Below are positions 22,841 to 31,803 of a DNA stretch of 64,000 nucleotides, in pieces. The translations under genes were made by a program, and so were the position numbers. The DNA is from DAOUAE01 sp034433795 (lineage in GTDB: Bacteria > Chloroflexota > UBA6077 > FW602-bin22 > DAOUAE01). The stretch is taken from positions 62,001 to 126,000 of the forward strand of contig DAOUAE010000065.1 of the NCBI GenBank assembly GCA_034433795.1, in the 5' to 3' direction. Numbering within the stretch: position 1 is the stretch's first letter; the number at the start of each line of letters is the position of its first letter. The notes beneath the pieces were generated by a model. That model saw only the letters and a program-made list of their open reading frames with translations. It did no database searches and had not been told where the DNA came from.

Positions 22841-23472
22841 GGGCTCCTCCGGAGACGGTCAAGGACCTGCTGGGCGATCTGGTATCCCCGACCGTGGGCG
22901 GTCTGACGCAGACGGTCGGTCTCCTGGCGGACAGAGGTCACAAACGCCGGGTCGTCCAGACCGGCCAGGTTGACCTCGACGTTAAGAATGGCTCCCTCCA
23001 GCGCCGCCTCGGCCAGAAGGGCGGCGGTGCCGACGTCGCTGAGCACACTCGGGTTGCCCTTCTCCACCAGCGGGGCGGCCAGCTCCAGGACCTCGGCGGC
23101 GGTTCGAGCCACGGCCAGCGGTGGCTCGGTGGCCTGTCGGAGAGCGGTCTGCAGGGCGGCAGCCCGGGCGGCTTTCTCCTCGGGAGTCGTCCGGGGCTGG
23201 CGCAGGGCGGTGGCCACGGCGCTGTAGGCTGCGGCGTCGGCGTCGATAAGGTGCAGGAGGCGGGTCCGGGCGGCCTCGCTGCGCTCCAGGATCGCCTGGA
23301 CCTCGGCGGCGACGGCGGCGAAGCGCGGCCGGCCCAGGGTGAGATGGCAGACCATGCTGACCAGGGCGGCAGCCAGGGCGCCGGTGAGCGCGGCCGCCGC
23401 CCCGCCACCGGGCACCGGCGCGGCCGAGGCCAGTTCGTCCGTAAACTGCCGGACGGGTTTGTCCGCGTACAC
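22837..23472 (-). CDS. fchA: Methenyl-THF cyclohydrolase / cyclodeaminase family protein (FchA)
   Basis: A 211-aa helical protein of the FTCD_C family (formimidoyl-THF cyclodeaminase / methenyl-THF cyclohydrolase, FchA in acetogens and purinolytic clostridia). The family start is present: FTDELASAAPVPGGGAAAAL then TGALAAALVSMVCHLTLG, and later AAPLVEKGNPSVLSDVGTAALLA. It starts at GTG 23472 after GGAGG. Its stop overlaps the folD ATG, so both proteins are made together. Given the lesion in FolD, the likely job is hydrolysis of 5,10-methenyl-THF to 10-formyl-THF. Confidence 0.88.
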   Translation of the reverse strand: MYADKPVRQFTDELASAAPVPGGGAAAALTGALAAALVSMVCHLTLGRPRFAAVAAEVQAILERSEAARTRLLHLIDADAAAYSAVATALRQPRTTPEEKAARAAALQTALRQATEPPLAVARTAAEVLELAAPLVEKGNPSVLSDVGTAALLAEAALEGAILNVEVNLAGLDDPAFVTSVRQETDRLRQTAHGRGYQIAQQVLDRLRRSP

Positions 23473-23489
23473 TGCTAGCCTCCGAGCGG

Positions 23490-23837
23490 TCAGGTTGGGA
23501 GCCCCAGCAGGCGCAGGAACAGGGCCAGGAGCGCGAGAGCCCCGATCCAGAATACCACGGCGAACAGGACGAAGAGGCCGGTGATCAGCAGGAGCGGCCG
23601 GATTTCGGCGAAATCGGCCCCGAACCAGCGCCAGGTCCGGGTCCGGCAGCGCCGGCAGCGGTAGTCGGCCCGCACCACGAGATCCTCTTCCAGGCTGAAC
23701 GCCCGGCGCTCGCCACAGCAGCGGTCCGGCGGCGACCAGCAGAAGGGCGCTCCGCAGCGGCGGCAGACCCGCCAGGTGTGGGGCGGCCCGAGCGGGGTCT
23801 GGCAGAGGGCGCAGGTGGTCGGGGGACGCTCGGTCAT
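23490..23837 (-). CDS. Zinc-ribbon protein with C-terminal transmembrane helix
   Basis: A 115-aa protein. The first 70 residues hold three pairs of CxxC knuckles (CALC, CRRC, CRRC) plus a CC pair, suggesting two zinc sites. The last 40 residues form one membrane segment or a hairpin (PLLLITGLFVLFAVVFWIGA and on). A membrane-tethered zinc-ribbon of unknown function. It lies 17 nt before fchA in the same direction and may share its transcript. Confidence 0.65.
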   Translation of the reverse strand: MTERPPTTCALCQTPLGPPHTWRVCRRCGAPFCWSPPDRCCGERRAFSLEEDLVVRADYRCRRCRTRTWRWFGADFAEIRPLLLITGLFVLFAVVFWIGALALLALFLRLLGLPT

Positions 23838-23844
23838 CGCCGGC

Positions 23845-24555
23845 TCATTCCGACCGGGGCGAGGTCAGGGTCGGTCCGGTCTGGCCGCGTTCGCGGATGG
23901 CCAGACTGAGGATCGGCAGTCCGATGGTCAGGCCGAGCGGCAGGAGCAGCTGCAGGGCGGCCACCGAGCGCAGCAGTGGGCTGAGCCAGGGGTCGCTGAG
24001 GAGCATCGTGCCGGCCGTCCAGGCCAGAATGGCTCCTCCCAGGTAGGCCAGGACGGGCAGGCGGCGGGTGACGAGGGCGACCAGGGTGCTGCCGAACAGC
24101 AGAATCGGCATGCTCAGTCCCAGGCCGAAGAGCAGGAGAAGGACCTGGCCGTGGGAGAGGCCGCCGACAGCCAGGATGTTATCCAGGCTCATCACCGCGT
24201 CGGCGGTGATGATGATCCGCACCGCCTCCCCCAGGGTCTCGCCGGCGGCGACCTCGTGAGAGGCGGCGGGCGGGGGCCCCTGCAGGAGTTTCCAGGCGAT
24301 CCAGATCAGGATCAGGCCGCCGGCGAACTGGAGAAGCGGAATACGCAGGAGCAGACCGGCCAGGGCGGTGAAGAGCATGCGGAGGCCGATGGCGCCCGCC
24401 CCTCCGACAAGAATGGCCCGCTGGCGCTGGGCGCCGCTCAACTGTCGGGCGGCCAGGCCGATGACGACGGCGTTATCGCTGCTCAGGACCAGGTCTACGA
24501 GGACGATGCCCAGGACCGCCGTGGCCAGGCTCTCGGGGGTGAGGCTTTCTGGCAC
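23845..24555 (-). CDS. TerC/YjbE-family integral membrane protein
   Basis: A 236-aa protein with about seven membrane helices. The two diagnostic acidic motifs are present: DLVLSSDNAVVIG in helix 1 and SLDNILAVGGLS in the middle helix. TerC/YjbE members export manganese or supply metal to secreted proteins. It starts at GTG 24555, 7 nt after AGGAG. I looked for a yybP-ykoY manganese riboswitch upstream and did not see one. The short C-terminal tail is polar. Confidence 0.87.
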   Translation of the reverse strand: MPESLTPESLATAVLGIVLVDLVLSSDNAVVIGLAARQLSGAQRQRAILVGGAGAIGLRMLFTALAGLLLRIPLLQFAGGLILIWIAWKLLQGPPPAASHEVAAGETLGEAVRIIITADAVMSLDNILAVGGLSHGQVLLLLFGLGLSMPILLFGSTLVALVTRRLPVLAYLGGAILAWTAGTMLLSDPWLSPLLRSVAALQLLLPLGLTIGLPILSLAIRERGQTGPTLTSPRSE

Positions 24556-24627
24556 CGGTGCGCTCCTTCCGGTTGCTGCCCTAAGCCTACAGCCGGCGCC
24601 GGGGAGCTGGCAAGGCCGGCCCGGAAT

Positions 24628-24657
24628 TTGTCAGCGACGGTAACCACCGGGTATCAT
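24628..24657 (+). promoter_or_regulatory. Promoter of ppc
   Basis: TTGTCA (24628-24633), 18 nt, TATCAT (24652-24657), about 32 nt before the ATG. Confidence 0.55.
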
Positions 24658-24689
24658 GCCGCGTCAGAGGCGGTAAAGGGTTGCCAGCG

Positions 24690-27476
24690 ATGGTTGGCGC
24701 CGAACGGATTCCCATTGAGCGCCTGCGCGAAGATGTCCACCTGCTGGGGACGCTCCTGGGCGACGTCCTGCGCGAGCAGGGGGGTGAGACGCTCTTCGCG
24801 TGTGTCGAGCGCATTCGCAAGGAGGCGATCCAGGTCCGTACCCAGCCGCCGCCGGAGGGGCGGGCCCGGCTCACGGCCCTGGTCCGGGCGCTCGATCTGG
24901 AGACGGCCTTCCAGGTGGTGCGGGCGTTCACCATCTATTTTCACCTGGTCAACACCGCCGAGGAGAACCACCGGCTGCGCAATCTCCGCCAGCGCGAGAC
25001 CGAGGAGTACCCGGCCCCACGCTACGAATCGATCGCCGCCTCCATCGCGGCTCTGCGGGCCGAAGGGGTGACTGCCGAGGCGCTACGGGGGCTGCTGCGC
25101 CGGTTGCTCATCAAGCCGGTCTTCACCGCTCACCCGACCGAGGCCCGGCGGCGGACGGTCCTGGAGCATCTCCGGCACATCGCCACCACGGTGGCCGCGC
25201 TGGATGATCCCCGCCTCACGCCCCGGCAGCGGGCGGCTCTCCAGGACCATCTACGGACCGAGATCACCCTTCTCTGGCAGACCGACGAGGTCCGGCCGGC
25301 GCCGCCCTCGCCCATGCACGAGGTCCGCAACGGTCTCTATTACTTCGAAGAGAGCCTCTTCGATGTGGTTCCTCGCCTCTACCGTGATCTCGAAGAGGCG
25401 CTGGCCACCTATTACCCCGGCGAGACATTCGAGATCCCGCCCTTCCTGCGGTTCGGCGTCTGGATGGGGGGCGACCGTGATGGCAACCCGGCGGTCACCC
25501 ACACGGTGACGGCCGAGGCCCTGCGGCTCCAGCGCCAGGTGGTGCTGAACCGTTACCTCCGCGACGTGGCCGAGCTGGCCCGTGACCTCAGCGTCTCACG
25601 CCGGCGGGTCGGCGTGAGCCCCGAACTTCTGGCCTCGATCGAGGCCGATGTCGAGCGGCTGGGGGCGGTCGGTCGGACCCTGGTCGCCCGCAACCCTGTC
25701 GAGCCCTACCGTCAGAAGCTGGCGCTCATCGGCGAGCGCCTGCGGCGAACGCTGGCCGGTGCGCCGGAGGGCTATGCCGACCCAGCCGAGCTCGTGGCCG
25801 ATCTCACCACCATGCGCCGGAGCCTGCTCGACCACTGCGGCCGGCGGATCGCCGACGCCGCCCTGGCCGACCTTATCTGGCGGGTCCGGGTGTTCGGCTT
25901 TCATCTGGCTGAGATGGACATCCGCCAGCACAGCAGCGTCCATACCCAGGCCCTGACCGAGATCATGGCCCGGATGGGGGTGGTGGCCGACTACGCCTCT
26001 CTGCCCGAAGAGGACAGGATCCGTCTGCTGCGGCAGGAGATCCTCAACCCCCGGCCGCTTCTTCCGGCCGAGCCGATCTTCTCCCCGGCGACCAACGAAC
26101 TCATCGCCACTTTGCGGACGGTGGCCCAGCTACAGCGTGAGGTGGGGCTGGCGGCCTGCCACACCTATATCATCAGCATGACGCGGGCGGCCAGCGACGT
26201 CCTGGCGGTCCAGCTCCTGGCCAAAGAGACCGGCCTCCTCCAGGTGCGCCCCGACGGTTCGATGGAGAGCCGTCTGCAGATCGTGCCGCTCTTCGAGGAG
26301 ATCGCCGAGCTGGAGCAGTGCCCGGCCATTCTGGAGCGGCTGCTGGCCGAGCCGGTCTACCGGGCCAATGTGCGGGCCTGGGGCGACGCCCAGGAGGTGA
26401 TGCTCGGCTACTCAGACAGCAACAAGGACGGCGGCTATCTGGCGGCCAACTGGGCGCTCTACCGGGCCCAGATCGGATTGAGTGAGGTCTGCCGACGGGC
26501 CGGCGTGGACCTCACGCTTTTCCACGGACGTGGCGGGGCCATCGGCCGGGGTGGTGGCCCGACCGAGCGGGCGATCATGGCCCAGCCGCCGGGCAGTCTG
26601 GAGGGGCGGCTGAAGTTCACCGAGCAGGGGGAGGTGATCTTCGCCCGCTACGCCAACCCCGGCATCGCCCACCGCCATCTGGAGCAGGTGACCAACGCCG
26701 TCCTGCGGGCCAGCCTCAGCCCGACGGTCCGGACGGCCGCAGCGGCCCGTCAGCCGGCCTGGGTGGCGGTGATGACCGATATGGCGGCGGTGGCCCTGCG
26801 CGCCTACCGCCAGCTGGTCTACGAGACGCCCGAATTCCTCTCCTATTTCCTCCAGGCCACGCCGATCGCCGAGATCGGCCAGCACCTTATCGCCTCGCGC
26901 CCGATCACCCGCGGCCGGCTGGACCGGATCACCGACATCCGGGCCATTCCCTGGGTCTTCGCCTGGACCCAGAGCCGGCACAATCTGCCCGGCTGGTACG
27001 GCCTGGGCCGTGCCCTGGCCTGGGCGGCTGAGACGCAACCGGATGGCCTCGAGCTCCTGCGGGAGATGTATCGCTCCTGGCCTTTCTTCCGGTCGATCAT
27101 CGACAACGCCCAGATCAGCCTCGGCACGGCCGACCTGGAGATCGCCGCCCTCTACGCCGACCTGGTCCAGGACCCGGCGGTGCGGACCCGCATCTTCTCG
27201 ACCATCGCCGAGGAGTTCCACCGGACCACGCGGATGGTCCTGGCGGTGACCGGTCAGGAGCGGCTTCTGGACCGCTCGCCGATCCTCCAGCGCTCGATCA
27301 GCCTGCGCAACCCCTACGTGGACCCGATGAGCCATATCCAGGTCGAACTCCTGCGCCGTCTGCGGACCACCCCGCCGGAGGTGTTCCGGCAACAGCCCGA
27401 CCTGCGCGAGCGCCTGCTCTTCGTCATCCTGCACACGATCAACGGGATCGCGGCCGGTCTGCAGACGACGGGCTGA
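24690..27476 (+). CDS. ppc: Phosphoenolpyruvate carboxylase
   Basis: A 928-aa bacterial PEP carboxylase that makes oxaloacetate from PEP and bicarbonate. Catalytic signatures are all present: VFTAHPTEARRRTVL (active His), GDRDGNPAVT, MLGYSDSNKDGGYLAANWAL, FHGRGGAIGRGGGPTERA and FTEQGEVI. The C-terminus ends GLQTTG, a variant of the usual terminal NTG. ATG 24690 is preferred over a TTG at 24681 because AAAGGG is at a proper distance. The last 38 nt overlap the end of the convergent ECF S-component gene. Confidence 0.97.
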   Translation: MVGAERIPIERLREDVHLLGTLLGDVLREQGGETLFACVERIRKEAIQVRTQPPPEGRARLTALVRALDLETAFQVVRAFTIYFHLVNTAEENHRLRNLRQRETEEYPAPRYESIAASIAALRAEGVTAEALRGLLRRLLIKPVFTAHPTEARRRTVLEHLRHIATTVAALDDPRLTPRQRAALQDHLRTEITLLWQTDEVRPAPPSPMHEVRNGLYYFEESLFDVVPRLYRDLEEALATYYPGETFEIPPFLRFGVWMGGDRDGNPAVTHTVTAEALRLQRQVVLNRYLRDVAELARDLSVSRRRVGVSPELLASIEADVERLGAVGRTLVARNPVEPYRQKLALIGERLRRTLAGAPEGYADPAELVADLTTMRRSLLDHCGRRIADAALADLIWRVRVFGFHLAEMDIRQHSSVHTQALTEIMARMGVVADYASLPEEDRIRLLRQEILNPRPLLPAEPIFSPATNELIATLRTVAQLQREVGLAACHTYIISMTRAASDVLAVQLLAKETGLLQVRPDGSMESRLQIVPLFEEIAELEQCPAILERLLAEPVYRANVRAWGDAQEVMLGYSDSNKDGGYLAANWALYRAQIGLSEVCRRAGVDLTLFHGRGGAIGRGGGPTERAIMAQPPGSLEGRLKFTEQGEVIFARYANPGIAHRHLEQVTNAVLRASLSPTVRTAAAARQPAWVAVMTDMAAVALRAYRQLVYETPEFLSYFLQATPIAEIGQHLIASRPITRGRLDRITDIRAIPWVFAWTQSRHNLPGWYGLGRALAWAAETQPDGLELLREMYRSWPFFRSIIDNAQISLGTADLEIAALYADLVQDPAVRTRIFSTIAEEFHRTTRMVLAVTGQERLLDRSPILQRSISLRNPYVDPMSHIQVELLRRLRTTPPEVFRQQPDLRERLLFVILHTINGIAAGLQTTG

Positions 27477-28371
27477 CAGCCTCGCCGCAGAGCTGGTCGA
27501 TGGTCTGATCGGCCGGTGGGCGGTAGATAACCGTGAGGCGGCGCTGGAAACGTCGGAGAACGTGCAGCCCGGGCTGCCCCAGGGCCAGGATCAGCACCAC
27601 ATTGCCCAGCGCCCGGCTCCCGTCGAAGACCAGCGAGGTCGCAACATAGAACACAAGGTAGCGCTGGAGGTTTTCTCCCAGGGAGGCGTCGGGAGTCCGG
27701 TAGAGCGGGCTCTCCGGCGGACCGCTGAGGAACGGCCAGAACCAGAGGTTCATCAGGAAGCCGAAGGCGAAGCCGGTCAGGGCCCCGTAGAGCGCCAGGC
27801 GAAGCCGTTCACCGCGCCGGCCGGGCCAGAGCCGAAGCAGGCGAGCGCCGGCCCCGACCCAGCCGAGGGCAAACATCTGGTAGGGCAACCAGGGACCGAC
27901 GCCGCCGGTGAGCAGCGCGGAGAGGGCCATGCTCAGGGCGCCGACCAGGAAGCCCAGCCGGGCGCCGAAGACGTAGCCGCTCAGGATCACCAGCAGGAAG
28001 ACCGGTGTGGCCCCGAGCAGACTGGGGACCAGACGCAGGGCGGCGTTCGCCGTGACCAGTCCGGCGGTTAGAGCCAGGAGCCGCGATCCGGTCAGGCTCT
28101 GCTGGGCCGCCCGGAGGGCGCTGAGAAGCGACAGGCCGAGCAGAACGGCGAAAAGCAGTGGCGCATCAGCGCTGTGGCTCAGGGCGCTGGCCTCGACTGG
28201 CTCGACCGGCACCAGCAAAGGCGAGAAGAAGGCGACCAGACCCACCAGCGAGGCCGTGACGAGAAGAAGATCGCCGAGACGGTCCCTGGCCGGCGGGTAA
28301 CCGGCCGCCGGGTGCTGTGGCCGGCGCGCCGGGGGCAGAGCGGTCGTCTGGCGGTCGGGGCGGTGGTTCAC
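27439..28371 (-). CDS. ECF transporter substrate-binding (S) component
   Basis: A 310-aa integral membrane protein, last gene of the cobalamin-riboswitch operon. About eight hydrophobic helices lie between residues 30 and 275. The stretch GARLGFLVGALSMALSALLT then GGVGPWLPYQMFALGW resembles ECF S-components in the ECF/YkoE-like superfamily. A polar N-terminal extension precedes helix 1 and the C-terminal 40 residues are soluble. The start is GTG 28371, overlapping the ATPase stop (GTGA). Specificity for cobalamin is inferred from the riboswitch and neighbours, not from this sequence. Confidence 0.75.
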   Translation of the reverse strand: MNHRPDRQTTALPPARRPQHPAAGYPPARDRLGDLLLVTASLVGLVAFFSPLLVPVEPVEASALSHSADAPLLFAVLLGLSLLSALRAAQQSLTGSRLLALTAGLVTANAALRLVPSLLGATPVFLLVILSGYVFGARLGFLVGALSMALSALLTGGVGPWLPYQMFALGWVGAGARLLRLWPGRRGERLRLALYGALTGFAFGFLMNLWFWPFLSGPPESPLYRTPDASLGENLQRYLVFYVATSLVFDGSRALGNVVLILALGQPGLHVLRRFQRRLTVIYRPPADQTIDQLCGEAVSPSSADRPRSR

Positions 28372-29939
28372 GGTGTTCTCTCCTGGGCGTGGCTCAGACA
28401 GGCCAGGGCCTCTTCCACCGTCGCCGCCAGGCCGTCGGTGACCTGGGCGATCTGCGGGGCGAACCCCGGTATACGGGCGAGGACCGGGCCCGGTGGACCA
28501 TCGGCCCGGAGGCGGCCCGCCTCGAGAAAGAGGACGCGGTCGCACCAGCGGGCCACAAATTCGACGTCGTGGGTGGCGACCAGGAGACCGCGCCCGTCGG
28601 CCGCCAGGTCGCGGAGGATCTGGCCCAGGGCCTCTTTCTGCTGGGGGTCCAGGCCACGCGTGGGTTCGTCGAGCAGAAGGAGCGCCGGCTCGGTCGCCAG
28701 CACGGCCGCCAGCGCCACCCGCTGGCGCTGGCCCACACTGAGATCGCGGGGGTCGGCCTCGGCCAGCGGGCCCAGCGCCAGCCGCTCCAGCCACTCCCGG
28801 CCGTCGCCGGGAAGGTTCTGCCAGCGCCGGCTGGCGGCGACCTCCGCCCGGACCGTGGGAGCGAAAAGGAGGGCGGCCGGATTCTGGGGGAGGTAGCCAA
28901 GTCGGGGGGTCTGGCCAGAGGCCCAGACGAGGCGGCCCTGGCTCGGCGGGATGAGCCCGGCGATCAGACGCAGCAGGGTGGTCTTGCCAGCCCCGTTGGG
29001 GCCGACCAGGGCGGTGACCTGGCCCTGGTAGATCTCGCCCGAGATCTCCCGAAGGACAGGGCGGCCGGCGACCGTCCAGCCCAGACGCTCCAGCCGGACC
29101 AGAACGGACCCCGGAGTCGGTCGCCCCGGCGATGGAACTGGTCCGGTCGGGGGCGACCAGTGTGCGCGGGCCTCGGCCGCCGATAGGGGCAGGGGATCCC
29201 AGCCCAGCCGCAGGCCCAGTTCGACCACCGGCGGGCGCAGGGGAACGTGCGGGAGGATGGCTCGTGGGGGGCCGGCCAGGGCGGGCTGACCGGGCCGGAG
29301 CGCCAGCAGCGTCGTGCAGGCCGGAAGCACGCGTTCGAGCCGGTGCTCGGCCAGGACGATGGTGGTCCCCTCGGCGCGGAGAGCACCGAGCGCGGCCAGA
29401 AAATCGGCCGCCGCTGGTGGATCGAGCTGCGAGGTGGGCTCGTCCAGAACCAGGACGCTCGGCTGCAACGCCAGAGCGGCGGCCAGCATCACCCGCTGGC
29501 GCTCGCCGCCGGAGAGGGTGGCCAGGCGCCGTCGGCGGAGGTGAGCGATCCCCAGGCGCTCGAGGACCTGGCTGACGCGCTGGGCGATGATGGCAGGCGG
29601 GAGGCCGTGGTTCTCCAGGGCGAAGGCTACCTCGCGCTCGACGGTCTCCATCACCTGCTGGGCTTCCGGGTCCTGCAAGACCGTGCCGACGATCCGACTG
29701 AGATCGCGGGGACTGCAGGCGACGGTCGGGCGGTGGTCGACACAGACCAGTCCGGTCAGGTAGCCGCCATAGGCGTGGGGGATGAGGCCGTTCAGGCAGC
29801 GCAGAAAGGTTGTTTTGCCGGCTCCCGTTGGACCGAGCACCAGCGTGAAGGAGCCAGGGGCGAGGTGAAGATCGGCGATCGCGAGCAAGGGTTCGGGCAT
29901 CGTTGGGTAGCGAAAGGTCAGCTGATAGCACCGGATCAT
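28368..29939 (-). CDS. ECF transporter ATPase, fused A1-A2 subunits
   Basis: A 523-aa protein with two complete ABC ATPase domains, equivalent to EcfA1 and EcfA2 joined. Domain 1 (about 1-230) has GPTGAGKT, LSGGERQRVMLAAAL and VLVLDEPTSQLDP. Domain 2 (about 285-515) has GPNGAGKT, LSVGQRQRVALAAVL and LLLLDEPTRGLDP. The two lie head to tail with a Pro-rich linker. Such fused ATPases power ECF vitamin transporters together with a T and an S component, which flank this gene with 4-nt overlaps on both sides. Confidence 0.92.
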   Translation of the reverse strand: MIRCYQLTFRYPTMPEPLLAIADLHLAPGSFTLVLGPTGAGKTTFLRCLNGLIPHAYGGYLTGLVCVDHRPTVACSPRDLSRIVGTVLQDPEAQQVMETVEREVAFALENHGLPPAIIAQRVSQVLERLGIAHLRRRRLATLSGGERQRVMLAAALALQPSVLVLDEPTSQLDPPAAADFLAALGALRAEGTTIVLAEHRLERVLPACTTLLALRPGQPALAGPPRAILPHVPLRPPVVELGLRLGWDPLPLSAAEARAHWSPPTGPVPSPGRPTPGSVLVRLERLGWTVAGRPVLREISGEIYQGQVTALVGPNGAGKTTLLRLIAGLIPPSQGRLVWASGQTPRLGYLPQNPAALLFAPTVRAEVAASRRWQNLPGDGREWLERLALGPLAEADPRDLSVGQRQRVALAAVLATEPALLLLDEPTRGLDPQQKEALGQILRDLAADGRGLLVATHDVEFVARWCDRVLFLEAGRLRADGPPGPVLARIPGFAPQIAQVTDGLAATVEEALACLSHAQERTP

Positions 29940-30970
29940 CGCTCAGGCTCCGGGCCAGCTCGACCGAGAAGGGCGACCAGGGCCGGGCCGGTGTAGAGAA
30001 GACTGGCCGGCGGCCAGAATTCCGGCCAGCGAAGGGGCCCGCTGAAGGGATAGGCCAGGCGGTCGGGGTGGGTGAGGCGCACGAGCAGGAAAGCCAGGGC
30101 CAGGAGACCGAGTCCGACGACGGCGGCGGTATCGCGGCCGGTCCAGGGCCGGGGACGGTAGCGGGTCCGGGGCTGGCGGTCGCCGGCCAGCCAGAGGCCG
30201 CTCAGCGCCAGAGCCAGCCCGGCGCCGAGCAGACTCAGCCCGGCGGCCTGGCTGAGCAATCCGAAGGCCTGGCCGAAGAGGCCGATGAGGAGGCTGATAC
30301 AGCCGCTTAGCAGGGCCAGGCGGAAGAGGCGGGGAGCACGCGGGTGGCCGGCGGTGAAGCCGCGGACCTCCAGGGCCTCGCTGTACTGGAGCGCCTGCTC
30401 AAGGGTGACGGTCAGCAGCGGGACGACGAGCGGGACCAGATCGCCGGGCCGGCGCAGACGGTGGCCACGGAGACGCTGGGCCTCGCGGGTCTCCTGCAGG
30501 GACTGGTAGGCGCGCGGGACCAGCGCCAGGCCGATGGCCAGAACCAGGCCGAGATCGCGCAGCGAGGCCGGAACCAGATCCAGCAGGTCCTCGTGGCTCA
30601 CACTGGCGTTGAAAACCCCAAAAATCACGAGGAGCGTCAAGAGGGTCAGCCCCGCGGTCAGACCGTAGAGTAGGGCCTCGAGGGTGAGGGCACCCCCGAT
30701 CACCGGCCACGCCTCCGGCAGCCGGAGCAGCACGGTGGTGCCGTAGCGGGCGACCAGGACGTTGTAGAGGGGAGCGACGAGGGCCAGAAGAGTGCCGCTG
30801 AGGAGGAACAGGCGCAGGAGCGGCCAGCGGTCGGGACGAGCCCAGCGAACGCCCGCCAGCAGGACGGCCAGGCTCAGGACGATCAGGTACAGCGGGTGGC
30901 GGGTGGCGAGGGCCAGCCCCAGGCTGACCAGCAGCCAGAGAGCCCAGACGCGGGCGTCGAGGCCGCTCAT
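29936..30970 (-). CDS. ECF transporter transmembrane (T) component
   Basis: A 344-aa membrane protein of the EcfT/CbiQ family, started at ATG 30970, which overlaps the DUF4430 gene stop. Helices cluster at the N-terminus (WALWLLVSLGLALATRHP, LYLIVLSLAVLLAGVRW). The cytoplasmic coupling region is recognisable in QSLQETREAQRLRGHRL and SEALEVRGFTAGHPRA, an ARG/RGF-type coupling motif as in EcfT. Three to four extra C-terminal helices extend it beyond the usual 265 aa. It couples the fused ATPase to the S component. Confidence 0.85.
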   Translation of the reverse strand: MSGLDARVWALWLLVSLGLALATRHPLYLIVLSLAVLLAGVRWARPDRWPLLRLFLLSGTLLALVAPLYNVLVARYGTTVLLRLPEAWPVIGGALTLEALLYGLTAGLTLLTLLVIFGVFNASVSHEDLLDLVPASLRDLGLVLAIGLALVPRAYQSLQETREAQRLRGHRLRRPGDLVPLVVPLLTVTLEQALQYSEALEVRGFTAGHPRAPRLFRLALLSGCISLLIGLFGQAFGLLSQAAGLSLLGAGLALALSGLWLAGDRQPRTRYRPRPWTGRDTAAVVGLGLLALAFLLVRLTHPDRLAYPFSGPLRWPEFWPPASLLYTGPALVALLGRAGPEPER

Positions 30971-31794
30971 CGGCGCTGCCTCCAGGCGATCAGGATGGCG
31001 GTGCCGAGGAGACCGACCGTGATGACAAAGACGAGGTAATCGGCCGGAGGACCGGGCGCCGATGTCGGTGTGGGGGACGGGGAGGGTGAAGGCGAAGGAG
31101 CGAGCAGGAGCGTCGGCGACGGCGTGGGGACAGCCGGGGGAGCGATCGACGTGAACGTGGGCGAGGGCGGAACGGTGGGCGAGGGGGTGAGAGGCTGAGT
31201 GGGTGGTGGAGGAGAGATGGTCGGGGTAGCGGGATCCGGCCCGGGCGGGCGGGTGGGCGTGACGGCTGGCGACCGGAGAGGCGGTGCTGGTGCTGGGGGA
31301 GTGGGGAGTGGGAGGCCCAGACGGCGGGCGATGGTGGGCACATCGTCGGCCGGTGGCAGGCTGAGACGGGTTCCACCCCAGGCCCAGAGGTCCACGTCGC
31401 CGTCGCGGACGACCCGGCTGCTGGGCCCGAGGTCGCTCCGACGCCAGGTGCCGTCGGGCTGGCGCAGATAGTAGTGCCAGTAGCGGCACTCACCCCCGCC
31501 ACGGCACTGGCAGAAGCAGTCGTCGCGTGGCGGAAAACAGCCGACGCCTTCAATGGCGCAGACGGCGGCTCCCAGTCCGCCGTACTCCTGGGTCTGGACG
31601 TCCAGCCCGCTGCGTCGGAGCAGATCGAGACCGCGGAGGGTAGAGCTGTCCAGCGGCACGACCCGGTAGATGACGCGGCCGTCGCCGGGGGCGACGACCA
31701 GCCCGGCGGCCCCGCTGGCCCCGGCCGGAGAGACCGTGACCCAGAAGAGCAGGAGCCAGAGAATCACAGGCCAGCGGAGACCGCGCGAGCGCAT
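30967..31794 (-). CDS. Surface protein with DUF4430 (transcobalamin C-terminal-like) domain
   Basis: A 275-aa exported, membrane-anchored protein. A signal peptide covers residues 1-27. Residues 30-150 resemble DUF4430, the beta domain that forms the C-terminal half of transcobalamin and intrinsic factor: STLRGLDLLRRSGLDVQTQE, then VCAIEGVG, a Cys-rich insertion CFCQCRGGGEC, YWHYYLRQPDGTW and VRDGDVDLWAWGG. A Pro/Ser/Thr-rich stalk of about 85 residues follows, then a C-terminal helix (YLVFVITVGLLGTAILIAW) with basic tail. The insertion may form a disulfide or metal site. It lies between the alpha-barrel protein and the ECF genes, so a corrinoid-binding role is inferred. Confidence 0.75.
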   Translation of the reverse strand: MRSRGLRWPVILWLLLFWVTVSPAGASGAAGLVVAPGDGRVIYRVVPLDSSTLRGLDLLRRSGLDVQTQEYGGLGAAVCAIEGVGCFPPRDDCFCQCRGGGECRYWHYYLRQPDGTWRRSDLGPSSRVVRDGDVDLWAWGGTRLSLPPADDVPTIARRLGLPLPTPPAPAPPLRSPAVTPTRPPGPDPATPTISPPPPTQPLTPSPTVPPSPTFTSIAPPAVPTPSPTLLLAPSPSPSPSPTPTSAPGPPADYLVFVITVGLLGTAILIAWRQRR

Positions 31795-31803
31795 CGGCGT
31801 CTC

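Noticed and set aside
24556..24680. Possible manganese (yybP-ykoY) riboswitch upstream of the TerC gene
   Set aside because: None of the conserved internal-loop sequences were found in the short intergenic region.
27439..29931. Single 830-codon minus-strand frame joining the S component to upstream sequence
   Set aside because: The upstream part is an off-frame reading of the ECF ATPase gene, which has both Walker motifs in its own frame. The S component starts at GTG 28371.
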